Numbered from the stretch's first letter, positions 45,810 to 57,436 are shown. The stretch is 64,000 nucleotides of DNA from Chrysopilus asiliformis (GCA_964034945.1 OZ035963.1:62035182-62099181); one strand, 5' to 3'. Translations and numbers: made by a program. Notes: a model not told the origin generated them from the letters alone.

Positions 45810-45865
45810 AAAAAGGCTTTTGTAAGAGCTTACTTAACCTAAAGCTTTTGAAAGCTTTCGTCAGG
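45810..45865. repeat. AAAGCTTT motif cluster 1
   Basis: AAAAAGGCTTTTGTAAGAGC, AAAGCTTTTGAAAGCTTTCG: the same short palindrome seen in clusters at 48.0-48.6 and 50.3-50.5 kb. Confidence 0.5.
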
Positions 45866-46529
45866 TTTCCATCAAGTAGTTGTGAAATATTGCTAGCCTA
45901 TCGAAGAAACCACTGATTTTTGGCCAATTTTTCCAGTTTCTTTTTTAATCCCTTCTCTCAAATAACATGAGCCAAAATTTCAGCTCAATGACTGTGTTTA
46001 CATTGGGATTCACTTTGAGGCGGCACGTCTTTCGTCATTTTTCTGCCGTGTGCACACAGTTCGCTTTATCTGGATTCATAAACCGGTTTCATCAACAAAA
46101 CTAAACGACAGGTTTCAACGACCAGACTCAAAAACCGGTTTGCCACCGATAATTTTAAGTGAATCTAAACTTCGTTCGCTCTTTTTGGTTTCCCTCCCCA
46201 CTGCGTCCCTCACCCTCACTTGGCCGGACCGAATGACGTGCCAAAAAGCTTTTAAGTTAGAGATTTTGCAGCTAGTAAACAATCAGGACGAGGGAGAATC
46301 AGTGCTAGTGAAACAACCTGTAATTTTAAAAAAAAATCAGGGAAAAGATAAAAGTTTGTCGCGGATAGAGAGGGGATCCAAGAAGACTAAACTTAGTATG
46401 ACGTATTTTGTCTGGATTAAAAACGGCAAAACATCCCGATACTATCATACCACCCTCTGATTTTGATTGGTTTCGATTCCCCAAGGTCGTACCGAGTCGC
46501 GGTGACCAATAAACAATATTCTACGGACT

Positions 46530-46640
46530 TTAAGTGTTGTATTTCTTCCAATTGCGTGTATTCCACATAAAACTATGGGTGCAGCTGGGGAGAAGAAAAT
46601 TTTCGTGAAAACCTGAATTTGCAGAGCTCCAATCCTGCCT
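46530..46640 (+). repeat. Solo unit of family B
   Basis: ACTATGGGTGCAGCTGGGGA and GAAAATTTTCGTGAAAACCT, CTGAATTTGCAGAGCTCC match the central and distal parts of the family B unit. 47880-47945 (ATATAGGTGTGGCAGTAGGG, GAAACCACAATTTTGAG) is another. Confidence 0.55.
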
Positions 46641-47089
46641 TGAAAAGCGGTTGTAAGGAAAAAGGAATCTAAATATTCACATAATTTGCGAATATTCACA
46701 TAATCCGCAAATTCGTTTGAAAGCTCTTATTTTTAGGGGCCTTTTACGAAATCCCACATCATTCAAAGATTATTTTTAACGAAATTAATCAGATTACATA
46801 TCTTTTTGTACAATTATATTGTGTATAAAACGTTTTTCTTTCTCAGAATTTCTCTTTCGACGGATGTTTGTGATTTTTTTTTTATTTATCTAATTTCGTA
46901 TTTCCAAAGAACTTTGTGAACCACTCCGAAAAATAATTGAAATCATTAAACACAAACCGGCTTAATTCTATGAATCAAAAATTTTCCAATCTGACCTTCG
47001 AAATAATTACGATATCTTTAGTATCTACGTATGAATTTATTTATTTGTTTTGTTTAGATAAACCAGGGAGACTTGTGATATAACCGACA

Positions 47090-47205
47090 ATTTATCTTTA
47101 ACGCTTCTCGCGATATTTAAAAGAATATTATTTTTTACATATTTTTTTCTGAAATAAAATATTGCAGAGGAAAGTTTTATGTTGATCACAACTGATATCT
47201 TTTTA
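47090..47205 (+). repeat. Copy of dispersed TAACGGTTC repeat
   Basis: CGCTTCTCGCGATATTTAAA, then TATTGCAGAGGAAAGTTTTA and GTTGATCACAACTGATAT match the copies at 3730 and 6070 in order. Confidence 0.55.
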
Positions 47206-47473
47206 TTGAAACTAATAATAAATAACCACTAATAGGAATAAAACGTCAATTATATAATCATGTTGCGCATATTTCGACACGTCATAAAAAAATACTGTTT
47301 TGTTTATTATAATTTTAATTCTGGTTAGCGTTATCAATTCTAGACAAATCAAATATAAGCACACCCGTGTAAATAGGGAATTTCTCGAAAAAAAAATCAA
47401 CAATCAGATTTTATTACTTATATTATTACGTCGTATAAAATTAATGCTTTCAAAATATTCAAATCTGGATTGG

Positions 47474-47493
47474 CCCGGCCCCGGCCCCGGCCC
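47474..47493 (-). other. G-quadruplex motif (GGGCC)n on minus strand
   Basis: The plus strand reads CCCGGCCCCGGCCCCGGCCC, so the minus strand has four G-runs of three or four separated by CC, a canonical G-quadruplex pattern. It is an isolated GC island in an AT-rich intron. In Pits pre-mRNA (plus strand) it is C-rich, so the quadruplex would form in DNA or an antisense transcript. Confidence 0.8.
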
Positions 47494-47710
47494 AAATGAT
47501 TACGAGGCAAATGAAATTTTGGTTATTTTTACCATTGAACTGAAATAGGCAGAACTTTTATTATTATCTACAAAACTGATAAGGAATGTGACAATATTTT
47601 GAAATTAGTGGGAAATTTCAATGGAAATTCATTGTGTTTTTTGATTAGTTGAGTGTGGTTTTGAGAAAAGGAAACCAATGTTATAAGAAATCATTTTGCC
47701 TGTTTTTTTG

Positions 47711-47856
47711 GAAGTTGTCTAGAAAATACGTCACCTATTTAAGGAGTGAGGGGCCAGCCTTATGACTTTCACACAAAACATTGCGAAAAAGCTTGACAAA
47801 GGCGGTAGTTGGATTCAAAAAAGTAAAAACTAGCGTGACGTATTTTATGTTCTTAA
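47711..47856. mobile_element. Near-complete copy of GGGGYTGTCCATAAAATACGTCAC MITE
   Basis: The left end GAAGTTGTCTAGAAAATACG/TCAC and the right end GCGTGACGTATTTTATGTTC are inverted. The interior GCGAAAAAGCTTGACAAAGG matches GCGAAAAAGCGTGACGAAGG of the copy at 57270. Confidence 0.6.
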
Positions 47857-47997
47857 ACTCGAATAATTGCTTTGTAATTCATATAAAAATATAGGTGTGG
47901 CAGTAGGGAAAATATTACTACGAAACCACAATTTTGAGTAGCGCGGCAAAACAAGCGAAAGAAGCAAAGGGATAGGCCACTTAGATCACACGTTTGC

Positions 47998-48620
47998 ACA
48001 GGTGGTCAATAGAGAACTTAAAAGCTTTGTACGCAGGATCTTTTGAGTATTGCACAAAAGCTTTGATATTGACCTAAAAGCTAGTGTTATTCTGTGGTAC
48101 AAAAAGTTTTGGACATCAGCGGAACAGGAACTTCTTTGTATAGTATAAAAGCTTTTCAAAATAAAACCGGACCCACTGAACCTGCTTAGCCTAGCATCTA
48201 ATTGAGAAGGGAGAAGAGAGAATTGATGGTTCATCAAACGGCTTTTTTTTGTGCCGACAAAATTTGGGAAAAACTTAGAAAAAGGCGTTCAAAACTTCAC
48301 AATATAACTTTAGGATCGTCAAATTTTAACATCATTTCTGGACACCACCAACTTTTGCTACCCAATTGTAGGAAAGAAGATCTGATGTTTAGAAATTTCG
48401 CAGTTTTGAACCCAAATTTTGGCGTTTTGAACCCAAATTTCGAAGTTTTGAATCCAAGTTTTGGAGATATATAGCGCATAAAAGCTTATCGCAAAGCTTT
48501 TGTAAATCACACAAAATTTGAAAACTGAATTCAAAGCTTTTGTGCATAAAAGCTTTGAAAATTAATGCAGAGCTTTCGAGTTTTATTCAAAAACTTCTAA
48601 ATTAAAGCTTTTCCCTTAGT
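47998..48620. repeat. AAAGCTTT motif cluster 2
   Basis: More than a dozen AAAGCTTT / AAGCTTTTG words (48010, 48057, 48075, 48143, 48480, 48496, 48536, 48548, 48595 and others) with irregular 10-80 bp spacing, flanking a short 21-bp tandem repeat of GTTTTGAACCCAAATTT (48403-48465). A cluster of this palindrome is not expected by chance. Confidence 0.55.
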
Positions 48621-50030
48621 CCTTTAAGCTTTTCCCTTAGCTTTTTCCTTGAAAAAACGTCAGAATCCAATTAAAACCTGTGGATATGATGACAAACCAG
48701 AAGTTTTCTCCGGGACATGAAACAAAAAGATCTTTAAATATTCGCAGATGTCTATTTTTTTACTAGAACACATATTTTTTTATTGAAAAAAGCGTTCAGA
48801 CTAATTATTAAATTTTCTTGTGTTGCAAGAATAAAAACCCATTGTGAACAAAAATACATTCTTATCAAAGAAAAAAAAAAAGAAATTAGAAATTTTGTAA
48901 ATAAAAATCCGGCCTTTCCCTGATACGAGTTCGTTTCTTTCCCATTTCCCCTAACTTGGCATTACACAAAAACGAAGCAATTATGAAAATAATGTTGATT
49001 TCGAAATAAACCCGTCAACATTATTCTAAAATTGATATCGCTTTAAGAATAAAGTAGCTGCCCTATGACTTCATGCATGGCTTTATCGCAACGGAGGAGA
49101 ACGTGTAATAAAATCATAGCCAACAAAATGTCTACAATGTAAGCGCATTGACGATGTGTGTCAACAGACGTTTAGATAAGATAAGAAATATACAAATACA
49201 ACAACACAACAGATAAGAAATTATTAATAAAATGAATCTTTTGTTGCTGTTTAGAAATAAGAAAACAGAAAAAGTACTTTTTTCTTACAAAAGAAAAATT
49301 TTTCATTTTATGTTTTTATTTCGTGTACTGTATTTTCATGCTAATGGCCATATTTCTATTTTTCTTGTACTGTTAGAAATCTTTTGTGTGTTTTGCTCTA
49401 TAAGAAAAATCTACCTATATTTAATCTTTGTTAGTAACTGAATAAATTATTTTTGTTATTATGTAGAATACACAAATGCAATATTGATTCCTTATCACTA
49501 TTTTTAAGAAACAATTTTCCAAAAATACTATTTCTTCCCATTTCCAACCGATTTTTTTTGCCTAACACAATTGTTCGAATGAATAAAACATCAATCCCTT
49601 ATCGCTCCCAAAGTAATGTGGCATTTTTTCAACAAAAAAAATATTTCTTTTCAAATTTTACATTTTTGATAATTTTGTGTTTCATTACTATAAAAAAATT
49701 AATTTTAATTTCCCTAGTTTTTATTTGGTCCGTCGCACGCTTCATGTTTTTTCTAAAAAAAAAATCTTAAAAAATTTAAAATAAAAAAGCCATTGGCTTT
49801 TTCAAATCTTCAAAAAAATCTCTCTTTTTTTTAGATTTTTGCTTCAAAATAACATTTTTTCGATAAAAAATTTCTTCTTTGATAAAATTTCAAAAAGGAA
49901 AAAAAGCTTTTTTGAAAAGTATTTTAAACGTTTCGAAATGGAATGTTTCAAAATTCTCCAAAAAAAACAAAATACAGAAAGAAATTCAAGATGACAGAAG
50001 TTACTACTATTTTCCGTTGTTTAATTTTAG

Positions 50031-50240
50031 TTTATCCAACAATGCCACTTCCGCCCGTTACGCTGGGAGATACAACGCCTCCAGCACCACCAGTTGCCCC
50101 ATTACAAAGTCCGATGGCTAATTTAATGTCAATTACAGAGACATTACCACCGGGTAGTCCAAGGAATGGTCCAAGTCCACCTGGCCCCCCACCACCAAGG
50201 ACAGCATCGCGCGGTAGCCAGCATTCGCCCAACAGCTCCG
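50031..50240 (+). CDS. Pits: Pits/IRF2BP exon 2
   Basis: A 210-bp exon after acceptor TTTAATTTTAG, ending AGCTCCG|GTATGT. Phase 1 in and out. It encodes residues 233-302: a Pro-rich, low-complexity segment with LGDTTPPAPP, MANLMSITETLPPGSPRNGP and a Ser/Arg-rich end. MANLMSITETLP is a conserved-looking block that family members carry between the two zinc modules (inference from memory). Codon use (third-position mix, CpG) differs from the flanking AT-rich intron, supporting a real exon. Confidence 0.85.
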
Positions 50241-50279
50241 GTATGTAAATTTTTTTTTGTGTAAATCAGGTGTGTTTAC

Positions 50280-50475
50280 AAAAGAGCTTTTGTGGTTTTA
50301 AAAGTTTGGTGGGTAAGAGCTTTGAAAGTCAGCTAAAAGCTTTTGAGTAGTATATAAAAGCTTTTGAGTAGTATATAAAAGCTTTGAAAATAAAGACAAG
50401 GCTTTTAAAAGCTTTTGTACACAAAAGCTTGACGGTTTCACAGAAAGCTCTTAACCACGAAAGCTTTTTTTACAT
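50280..50475. repeat. AAAGCTTT motif cluster 3 (Pits intron 2)
   Basis: Nearly all of the 292-bp intron 2 consists of this motif: AAAAGAGCTTTTG, AAAAGCTTTTGAGTAG (a 21-bp unit directly repeated at 50334-50376), AAAGCTTTG, AAAAGCTTTTGTACAC, AAAGCTC and AAAGC. The splice donor and polypyrimidine tract (GCTTTTTTTCAG) are intact. Confidence 0.6.
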
Positions 50476-50532
50476 TAGAAACACATCTGAATACCACCAC
50501 AAATTTTCGGCTGACAAAACGCTTTTTTTCAG

Positions 50533-50834
50533 GATCATCTAGTGGTAGGAGATCGTCTGGATCAAGGCATGTGTCCAGCACGACGGTGACAAGCACGGAA
50601 GCGCAATCAAATCAAGCGCCCGGTGGCGGTACAGTTAGCGCTAGTGGCGCTCCACAAGGACCTGAAGGGACTGTGCCAACATCAGCCGCGGCACCAACTT
50701 CAGCTCAGAACACCACCCTTAAGTGTACGCTGTGTCAGGAGAGGCTCGAGGACACACATTTCGTACAGTGTCCATCGGTTAATCACCACAAATTCTGTTT
50801 CCCCTGCAGTCGAGAGAGCATTAAACGACAAAAT
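50533..50834 (+). CDS. Pits: Pits/IRF2BP exon 3: RING zinc finger, first part
   Basis: Acceptor TTTTTTTCAG at 50532, donor AAT|GTAAGT at 50835. It encodes residues 303-403: a Ser/Thr/Gly linker, then [19 protein letters not shown] and [21 protein letters not shown] ligands visible: Cys367, Cys370, Cys382, His387/388, Cys391, Cys394. The RING of this family mediates binding to transcription factors such as IRF2 in vertebrates. The exon is in frame with exons 2 and 4. Confidence 0.95.
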
Positions 50835-51052
50835 GTAAGTTTTTTTTTGAATATTTTTATAAACTATGCCACGAATTTATAACAGGGAGAGGGAGAGTGG
50901 CGAGGTTTGGAGTTTTGAACCACGAATATTTTCCGTAGTGAAGAGAGGGTGGGATTTACCACTGAGTCGTTCGAAATACTGTTTTTAACTAAAATAAACA
51001 TTTAACCAAAATTAAACTGATTTTTAACACAAAATTTTCGAATTGTTTTTAG

Positions 51053-51193
51053 GGCTCTGGAACCGAGGTGTACTGCCCCAGTGGTGAACGCTGCCCATTG
51101 GCGAATTCATCGATTCCCTGGGCATTCATGCAGGGTGAGATCGCAACGATACTTGGGGAGGAGGTGAAGGTGAAAAAGGAACGTGAATCTTAA
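51053..51193 (+). CDS. Pits: Pits/IRF2BP exon 4: RING zinc finger, C-terminus
   Basis: Acceptor TTGTTTTTAG at 51052, stop TAA at 51191-51193. It encodes residues 404-449: [20 protein letters not shown] followed by [18 protein letters not shown]. Cys411 and Cys417 complete the RING; the C-terminal tail VKVKKERES is the characteristic family ending. There is no extension beyond it, so the protein is complete. The first AATAAA downstream is at 51491-51496, but A/T richness makes the true polyadenylation site uncertain. Confidence 0.95.
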   Translation, partial: GSGTEVYCPSGERCPLANSSIPWAFMQGEIATILGEEVKVKKERES

Positions 51194-51898
51194 TGACACT
51201 TTTACTGCAAGAAAGTTAGGAGAATTTTGCGATATTTTTAAAATGGGAGAACCAACACTTCAAAATATTTTAAAAATCAAAAAAAAAATTATTAAGAAAA
51301 CAACACCGTATGGAGTATTTGTGCAAGAGGCGGGCAATTTTTTCGCAGCTAAACAACAACAACGGACCACATTTGAAGAATCTTATTTGGAAAAAATTGC
51401 TTTTGATATTTAAGAAAATACACCATAAAACAAATCATCTTTACTATACAAAAAAAATTAAGCACCGTGGAAAAAATTGTGATATTGCTAAATAAAAAAA
51501 TTAATAAAAAACAAAAAACATGTTAGAAATGATAGCAATAAATATTAAAATATAAAAAAAAGGAAAAAAAAACTCTTGGAATAACAAAATATCCAAAAAT
51601 TATAAGAGAAAACAATTTAGATTATAAAAAAAATATTTACTAAAAAAAACACAGTGTTTAGATCCCATTTTTTGAAGAAAATCAAAAGGATTTCTTGAGA
51701 CGAGAAATCATTTGAATGAAAGCAAAATAAATAACACGGAGAAAATGCAGTGGAAATTATTTTTGTTGGGATGATGTTCGTCGCGGAACGTTATTTTTCT
51801 GTACCATAAAAAAAACACTTTTCGGATTTGAATGGCGACTGCTTGCGACCAGATTGAAACATTTAGCTGGACTTAAGGATTTTTTTTTTGTGGACAAC

Positions 51899-52096
51899 CA
51901 GTGGCGTAACTAGGGGGAGCATGCACCTGCAATGCAGAGCAAAGAAGGTGGAAAGGGTGAAGCCCTCGAGGTTCTCTAAAAAAGTTCTTCAATTTTTTGG
52001 TCTCTAAAAAAGGAGACCCACAAATAATTTTTAGAGGAGCTCGTAAATATCTTTCACGGGAAGGGGGGAAGCGCAAAATTTCAAATCACGCCACTG
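51899..52096. mobile_element. hAT-type MITE, 198 bp (eroded TSD)
   Basis: Ends CAGTGGCGTAAC and (inverse of right) CAGTGGCGTGAT share CAGTGGCGT. Flanks TGGACAAC and CAGATAAC agree at 5 of 8 positions, an eroded 8-bp duplication. Non-coding interior. Confidence 0.7.
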
Positions 52097-53774
52097 CAGA
52101 TAACGATGGAGTTTAGGTCAAAATAATCAAGTTTAGTCACCATGAATCGATTCTTCAGTCATGGGGATTTAAAAAAAAAAATGAATGATGGATTAGGAGG
52201 TTCAGGAAAATACTTCCAAAAAATGAATTTTGTAAAAACCACACACAAGAACAAGATTATGTACGATTTTTGTTACTTTCTATGTTTATTTAACATTTTT
52301 AAGTTTTATGCATTAAAATGTATTTTGTAAAAAGATAAAAATATTTTTGTGTATTGAAAATGACACAAAAACCATTTTTTTTTGCTGGGTTTCCCTTTCG
52401 AAATTTCTTGGAAGGAAGCGCAACACAATTTTTGACTTTTTTTTCTTGCAAATTTGTAAAGAAAACTGATTTTTTTTAAATCTATCAAGATTTTAAAATG
52501 TTTTCTTTCGATTTTGTTGAAATTTTGGATTCCAAAAAATTGTAAATTTGTGACAAGGAATCATTTATTAACACAAAAAACAATATATTGTAAAACCTAT
52601 GAAAAAAATTGTATTTTATGTAAAAATATTAAATCTTATACAGAAAATTATTAATAAAACTGAAAAGTAAAACTTATTTTTAAGTAAATGTAGTAAATAT
52701 CTTTTTTTTTTTCAAAAAAAAAAAACAATGATTGGTAAGACGAATGCGATTTTCAGCAATTCGTCCAAAATAATAATAAAAAATCACACAAAAAGCAAAA
52801 GTAATAAATATTAATAATACAATTTTATAAAATTCTAATGACGATAACTTATACTTTGGTAAACAGGGCCCAGTTGTAACAAAATAGGTTTTTTTTTGGG
52901 CACAATTGCAATAAATTATGTGCTCCGAAAATCAATTTTTTGGCCAAAAATAATAATCTAATAATAATAAAAACAAGTAATTATATCGAATTCGTAGTAA
53001 ACAGTGATTAACGCTGAATTAATTATATTTAAATGAAGGAAAAAAAACTATATTTAAATGAAAATAGAACCGTTTTTGTATGTGAGAGCGATTTAAAAGC
53101 TCGATTTTTATTATTAAAAATGACTATTTAAATAGAAAAGTATATGGAATACAAGAAAACAAACACTCTTTAATATTAAATAGGAACAAATAAACATCAA
53201 GTGAAAAAATATATATATATTTAATGACGATGATGAAAATTCACTTTTTTTTTGGAAAAATACTTTTTTGCCTCAGCGGTATTCAATTTTTCTGAAGTTT
53301 TAGTTTGTTTGGTGATTTTACATTCGAATTTTCTGTTTATGGATCCCATAACCTTCAAAATTTAACTTTTTTCACTTTTTTGTAACCCATAATCTCAAAA
53401 ATTCGAATTTTCAAAATGTTTAACGTCTTCACAACCACCATTTTTACTCTGCGATGAAAACGTAATTTTCCAAAGTACTATTTGGTCAAAACAACTCGAT
53501 TTTTTTGTATTTAATAAAGTGAAATGAAATAGGAAATAAAAAGTAATAACAAATCATAATAATAGACATAAAACTTAATTAGTAACGAAACATTTGAAAA
53601 GAAATCTTCTAAATGGCATTTTTGTGGCAGGGAAAATAAAAACAATTTAAATTGTAAGCAAATTATTTAAAAAAATCAAATTTTTTGCAGAAATTTGTAA
53701 TTTAAGAAAAAAACATTTTTCAATCGGAATTTTTGAAATTTCATTTTTCTTTTGTGATTTCAGTTATTTGTGTA

Positions 53775-53797
53775 GGGGGGGGGGGGGGGGGGGGGGG
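53775..53797. repeat. Poly-G tract (23 G)
   Basis: An uninterrupted run of 23 guanines in a region that is otherwise very AT-rich. No repeat boundary is evident beside it. Confidence 0.9.
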
Positions 53798-55914
53798 TTT
53801 GATATTAAATTTTGATTATTAAAGTCGAAATAAAACCGGAACAAGTTTTTTATGCTCTCCTGAAACATCGGTTTTCGAACGCATTTGTTTGAATTTTCAA
53901 TTTTATTTAGCACAAGAAAAGCTTTCGTTTTTAGAGAAATCGAAGAGGATTTCTTTTTGCGAAAATTTGACAGAAATATTTCCTTTTTTTCGCAAATTTT
54001 TATATGCTAAAGATGAAGAGCGAAAAAACAATTGACCCTTGGTTGAAGGGCGAAATTTTTTTATCAAAAAAGATAAACATTGTTCCGTCCTTGATTATTT
54101 AAAAAATTAATACCCGTGGTAGTGAGAAAACCTTCCAAATAACTTTTGTTTTTCAACACATTTTTTTACTGTTAAATCTGTTTTCTGTTTTTAATACTAT
54201 GACAAATTCAAAATAAAAAATTAAAAAAAAGTAGCAGACATTTTTTGTCCCGAGTTATCTCGGGCTGAGCTTTTTTTTTGTCGGTAGTGTAACCCTAAAA
54301 TAATCTGAACATGAATTGGTCTAGTGAATTTTGTTTTTGCACGGATTAGCTTTGAACTTTTCTTTCCGATGTTTATTTTTATTATTAAGCCTTGGTCCTT
54401 AAGGGAATAAAATTTTTATTTTCACTGGAGTTTTTCATTTCAACCCACAATAACTGAAATCAAAAAGATAAATGAAAATTACTCTAAATTGATTATTTTT
54501 AAAAAAATTGTCGGTATAAAACAAATCAATAAAATATCAGTTAACAATAACTAACCTATAATAAAAATTTTGCAATGAAAAAAATCAACTCTGAAATAGA
54601 AATTTTTGTAATTTTTACTAAATGGATAAAAATGACGATAAAATCTTATCGGACAAAAAACTTGATACTTTTTTAAAACAAATGACGAATTATAGTAATT
54701 AAACTTAAATCGTTCGACTAAACTATCTAAAAAGAAATTTATTTTGTTGACATTTTCTCTTTTGGACGTTAAAAAACAACTTTTTCGATGTTATTTGAAT
54801 TTTTTGGAAGTCAAAACAAAAAAGAAATTAAATTAGTTATCTTTTTCTGGGAAAAAAAATCCTATTTTTTCTTAAAATTTTTGTAAATAAATAACTGTAA
54901 ATAGCTTTTTCCTAATATTTAAGAACAATAAATTTAATAAAACAAAAACAGAAAAAAAATTATTGAAATCTTAAAAATATTATATTATAATGAAAATAAA
55001 AATAAAACTACATATACTATGGAAATAACTTTTTGATTTTTAGGTTTTTATTTCTAATTATTAATTATTTTTATTATTAATCAGTTTAGAGAGATGGAAA
55101 AAAAACATCGTCAAGAAAGAGTTTTTACTTAAAATTTTTCTCTCCTTTTTTAAGTGTACAAAAAATTAAATTAGAGAACAAAAAATATTGAATAAAAGTT
55201 AATATTAGTTCAAATTTGTTTTATTTTTTATATTTTCAGTTTTATTTTCTTTCGGTTGGTATTTTTTTAGTTTTAGTTTGCAGGGAAAATTTGTTACAGA
55301 ATACGTCTAGAGAGCCTGAAATCCAGAGAGTTGCCAATCGCGCAATAACAGACTGGAACAGTCTTTTAACTCTCGTTAGAACAGTATATTAGGTTTAGTA
55401 GAACAGTTTTTTCATCAGACTAGAACAGTGTTTGTTTTAATTACAACAATAACTGCGACTTTTCAAAAAAATTGAATGCCTCAGTTATGAATTTTTAACT
55501 GATTTCAGTTATTTTGGTAATTTTTTATTCCAATTAGAGAAATTTTCAAAGTTCTTCGCACTCGTTTTTCAGTTCATCGGACATTTCTGTTGCCACAAGC
55601 AATAACCTTTAAGTTTTTTCAGGTGAAGGTAAAATATTCTTTTCGCAGGTTCAAATACAGTTCATATGGGTTTGCCACGAAAATAGACCCAAGCGGGTAT
55701 TGCTCGTGACCACAGATTTTTAGATGTCCGATTGGCCGCTCTCTGGATTACTAGTTTTCTAACTACAGTTACTCTTTCCTGTTACTGTCTTAATATTACT
55801 GAGCTTTGGCAATGTGCAAAGTATTTGTAAGCACTGCTGAGTACTCCTAAATAACAAAAAATCTACTTAAGAGTACTCGATAAGCAGATTGTAATGCAGT
55901 TAATAAAACCTGGT

Positions 55915-56039
55915 GGCCTATTATGGAATACGATCGTAATCGTAACGATTGGCATTTGCCTGTTGTTGTTAGTAGAAAACACTAACAACAACAGGCAAAT
56001 CCCAATCGTTACGATTACGCTCGTATTCCATAATAGACC
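55915..56039. mobile_element. Hairpin element: 59-bp arms, 7-bp loop
   Basis: Arms 55915-55973 and 55981-56039 are inverted copies with 3 mismatches in 59. They start CTATTATGGAATACGA and end GCCTGTTGTTGTTAGT, with loop AGAAAAC. A transcript would fold into a long near-perfect hairpin. It resembles a fold-back MITE; no target duplication is certain. Confidence 0.88.
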
Positions 56040-56971
56040 CCCTGCGTAGTTCGCTTTGGATTTTCAATTCGAACCCAGAAATAATTGTCTTGTTCTTGTT
56101 TTCTGCATCTAAAAAGTGATGCAATGGAAATGGGCTTCAATTTTACCAAATGTGTCATTTTCTCGAAAAATCAACGCATAAGGCAAAATAATTTCCAGTT
56201 TTTTGCGACTCTGTGGTCATAAAGTTGGTAAATAGCTTGAGAATAAGAGCGTTTGTACTTGGCACATTGCGTTGACGTATTGCGCAATATTTAAAGATCA
56301 TCAAACAAATTTAGAAGTTTTCTCCTGTACAAAGGGATTCTATTTGCTTTATATATCCTTATGTAGAAAGAATAATGTCTAAATTTCTTTATCTGTCTTT
56401 AAAAATCTCGCTATAGATATGAAATACCAAGCAATTTCTTTTACTCGATTTAAGGACAAAAATATTTATAGTCATTCGCTTTGCCGGTTTTATCTTTTAT
56501 TTATTTTTCTTTCATATGATTTCATTTTGTATTTAATTACATATTAGGGAAAATCATAAAATCAACAGATGACCAATTTTTGTAATAATCTTAAATAACT
56601 AAAAATAAACAAAGAAATCAACTGATCACACCAATTAAAATATAAATTGAAATTCATAGAAGTATTGTTCTTTTATATTGAAAAATATATATAAATAATG
56701 TATTAAATAAAAGTTTTTAGCAAAAAATTAATAAAATTAATAAAAATTTATTGTCAACAAAAAAAAGTTCAATAAGTAGTGTCCGAGTTACTTTGCTATT
56801 AGCGTTTTTGGTGTGTGAGACAGATCTGTCAGTAAAAGACACACTTTTAGTGGCAGTTACGTGCCATACACCAAAAAAATCTAACAGGGACAGCTGTTTT
56901 TTTATTGGAAAATGGAAATGACATTTCATTAAAATTACAACTTATTGAACTTTAACTGTGAATTTAAACTG

Positions 56972-57148
56972 ACCCGGCCCTTACACGCGTCTGTAGAGCT
57001 GACACAGTCACTGACACAGTCTAAATGTCAGTCTCGTGTAAATGCACTGACTGCCAGTTCGCTAAATTTATTTTAATTCGTTGTCAGTAATTTGACATTT
57101 GAAGTCTGTGCTACTGACAGACTTTATAGTCGCGTGTAAGGGCCGGGT
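56972..57148. mobile_element. MITE with CCCGGCCCTTACACGCG termini, ~177 bp
   Basis: CCCGGCCCTTACACGCG at the left and its exact inverse at the right (about 57131-57147), flanked by TGA on both sides. ACAGTC/GACTGT and TGACA/TGTCA words are mirrored inside. The 3-bp duplication is tentative. Confidence 0.82.
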
Positions 57149-57269
57149 GAAGGTAAAAAGTCGTGAGTTCCTGAATCGATTTTCAGTAAAAAAAAAGTCT
57201 GTATTTGCTTTTCTAGAGAGAGCAAATTGACTTGGCCAAAAACTGATCTTAGATTCTTATGACTTATTA

Positions 57270-57436
57270 GGGGTTGTCCATAAAATATGTAACACTTTAA
57301 CTGGGGTACGACGCGGTAGTATGGCGGTGGTATTAAACTCGATACAAAAATGGCGAAAAAGCGTGACGAAGGATAAGGAAGGGGGAGGGAGGGGGATTTG
57401 AAAGGCCGAACATCACCGTATTTAATGGACAGCCCC
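57270..57436. mobile_element. Complete GGGGYTGTCCATAAAATACGTCAC MITE, 167 bp
   Basis: Left end GGGGTTGTCCATAAAATATG, right end (inverse) GGGGCTGTCCATTAAATACG, with GGCGAAAAAGCGTGACGAAG inside. I recognise this terminal sequence type (GGGGTCGTCCATAAAATACGTCAC) as common in many insect genomes. Several end fragments of it are scattered through 18-47 kb. Confidence 0.8.

Larger units (their letters stand above)
30768..50030 (+). other. Pits: Pits intron 1 (19.3 kb), repeat-laden
   Basis: Donor GTAAGT at 30768, acceptor TTTAATTTTAG at 50030. It contains the MADF exon (minus), three tandem arrays of family B, a fold-back element (37312), a retrotransposon tail, a 144-bp MITE, a 711-bp TA-flanked MITE, a G-quadruplex motif and AAAGCTTT clusters. 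The gaps 32725-35640, 38115-43220 and 48620-50030 have no recognised gene. 34690-35170, 36640-37000 and 40100-41200 are GC-richer islands that could hold regulatory sequence. Confidence 0.8.
30071..51193 (+). other. Pits: Gene span: IRF2BP family co-regulator (Pits orthologue)
   Basis: Four coding exons (697 + 210 + 302 + 141 bp) join in frame to a 449-residue protein. Introns: 30768-50030 (19,263 bp, GTAAGT..TTTTAG), 50241-50532 (292 bp) and 50835-51052 (218 bp). Phases 1, 1, 0 agree at every junction. Family members are nuclear co-regulators with an N-terminal C4 zinc finger for oligomerisation and a C-terminal C3HC4 RING that contacts transcription factors; Drosophila Pits interacts with the Ttk69/Sin3A repressor machinery (established knowledge). 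Extra alternative exons inside intron 1 cannot be excluded. Confidence 0.9.

Noticed and set aside
49453..49770. 105-codon frame just before Pits exon 2
   Set aside because: Lys/Phe/Asn/Ile composition of AT-rich intron; no relation to IRF2BP proteins, and the exon 2 acceptor lies after it.
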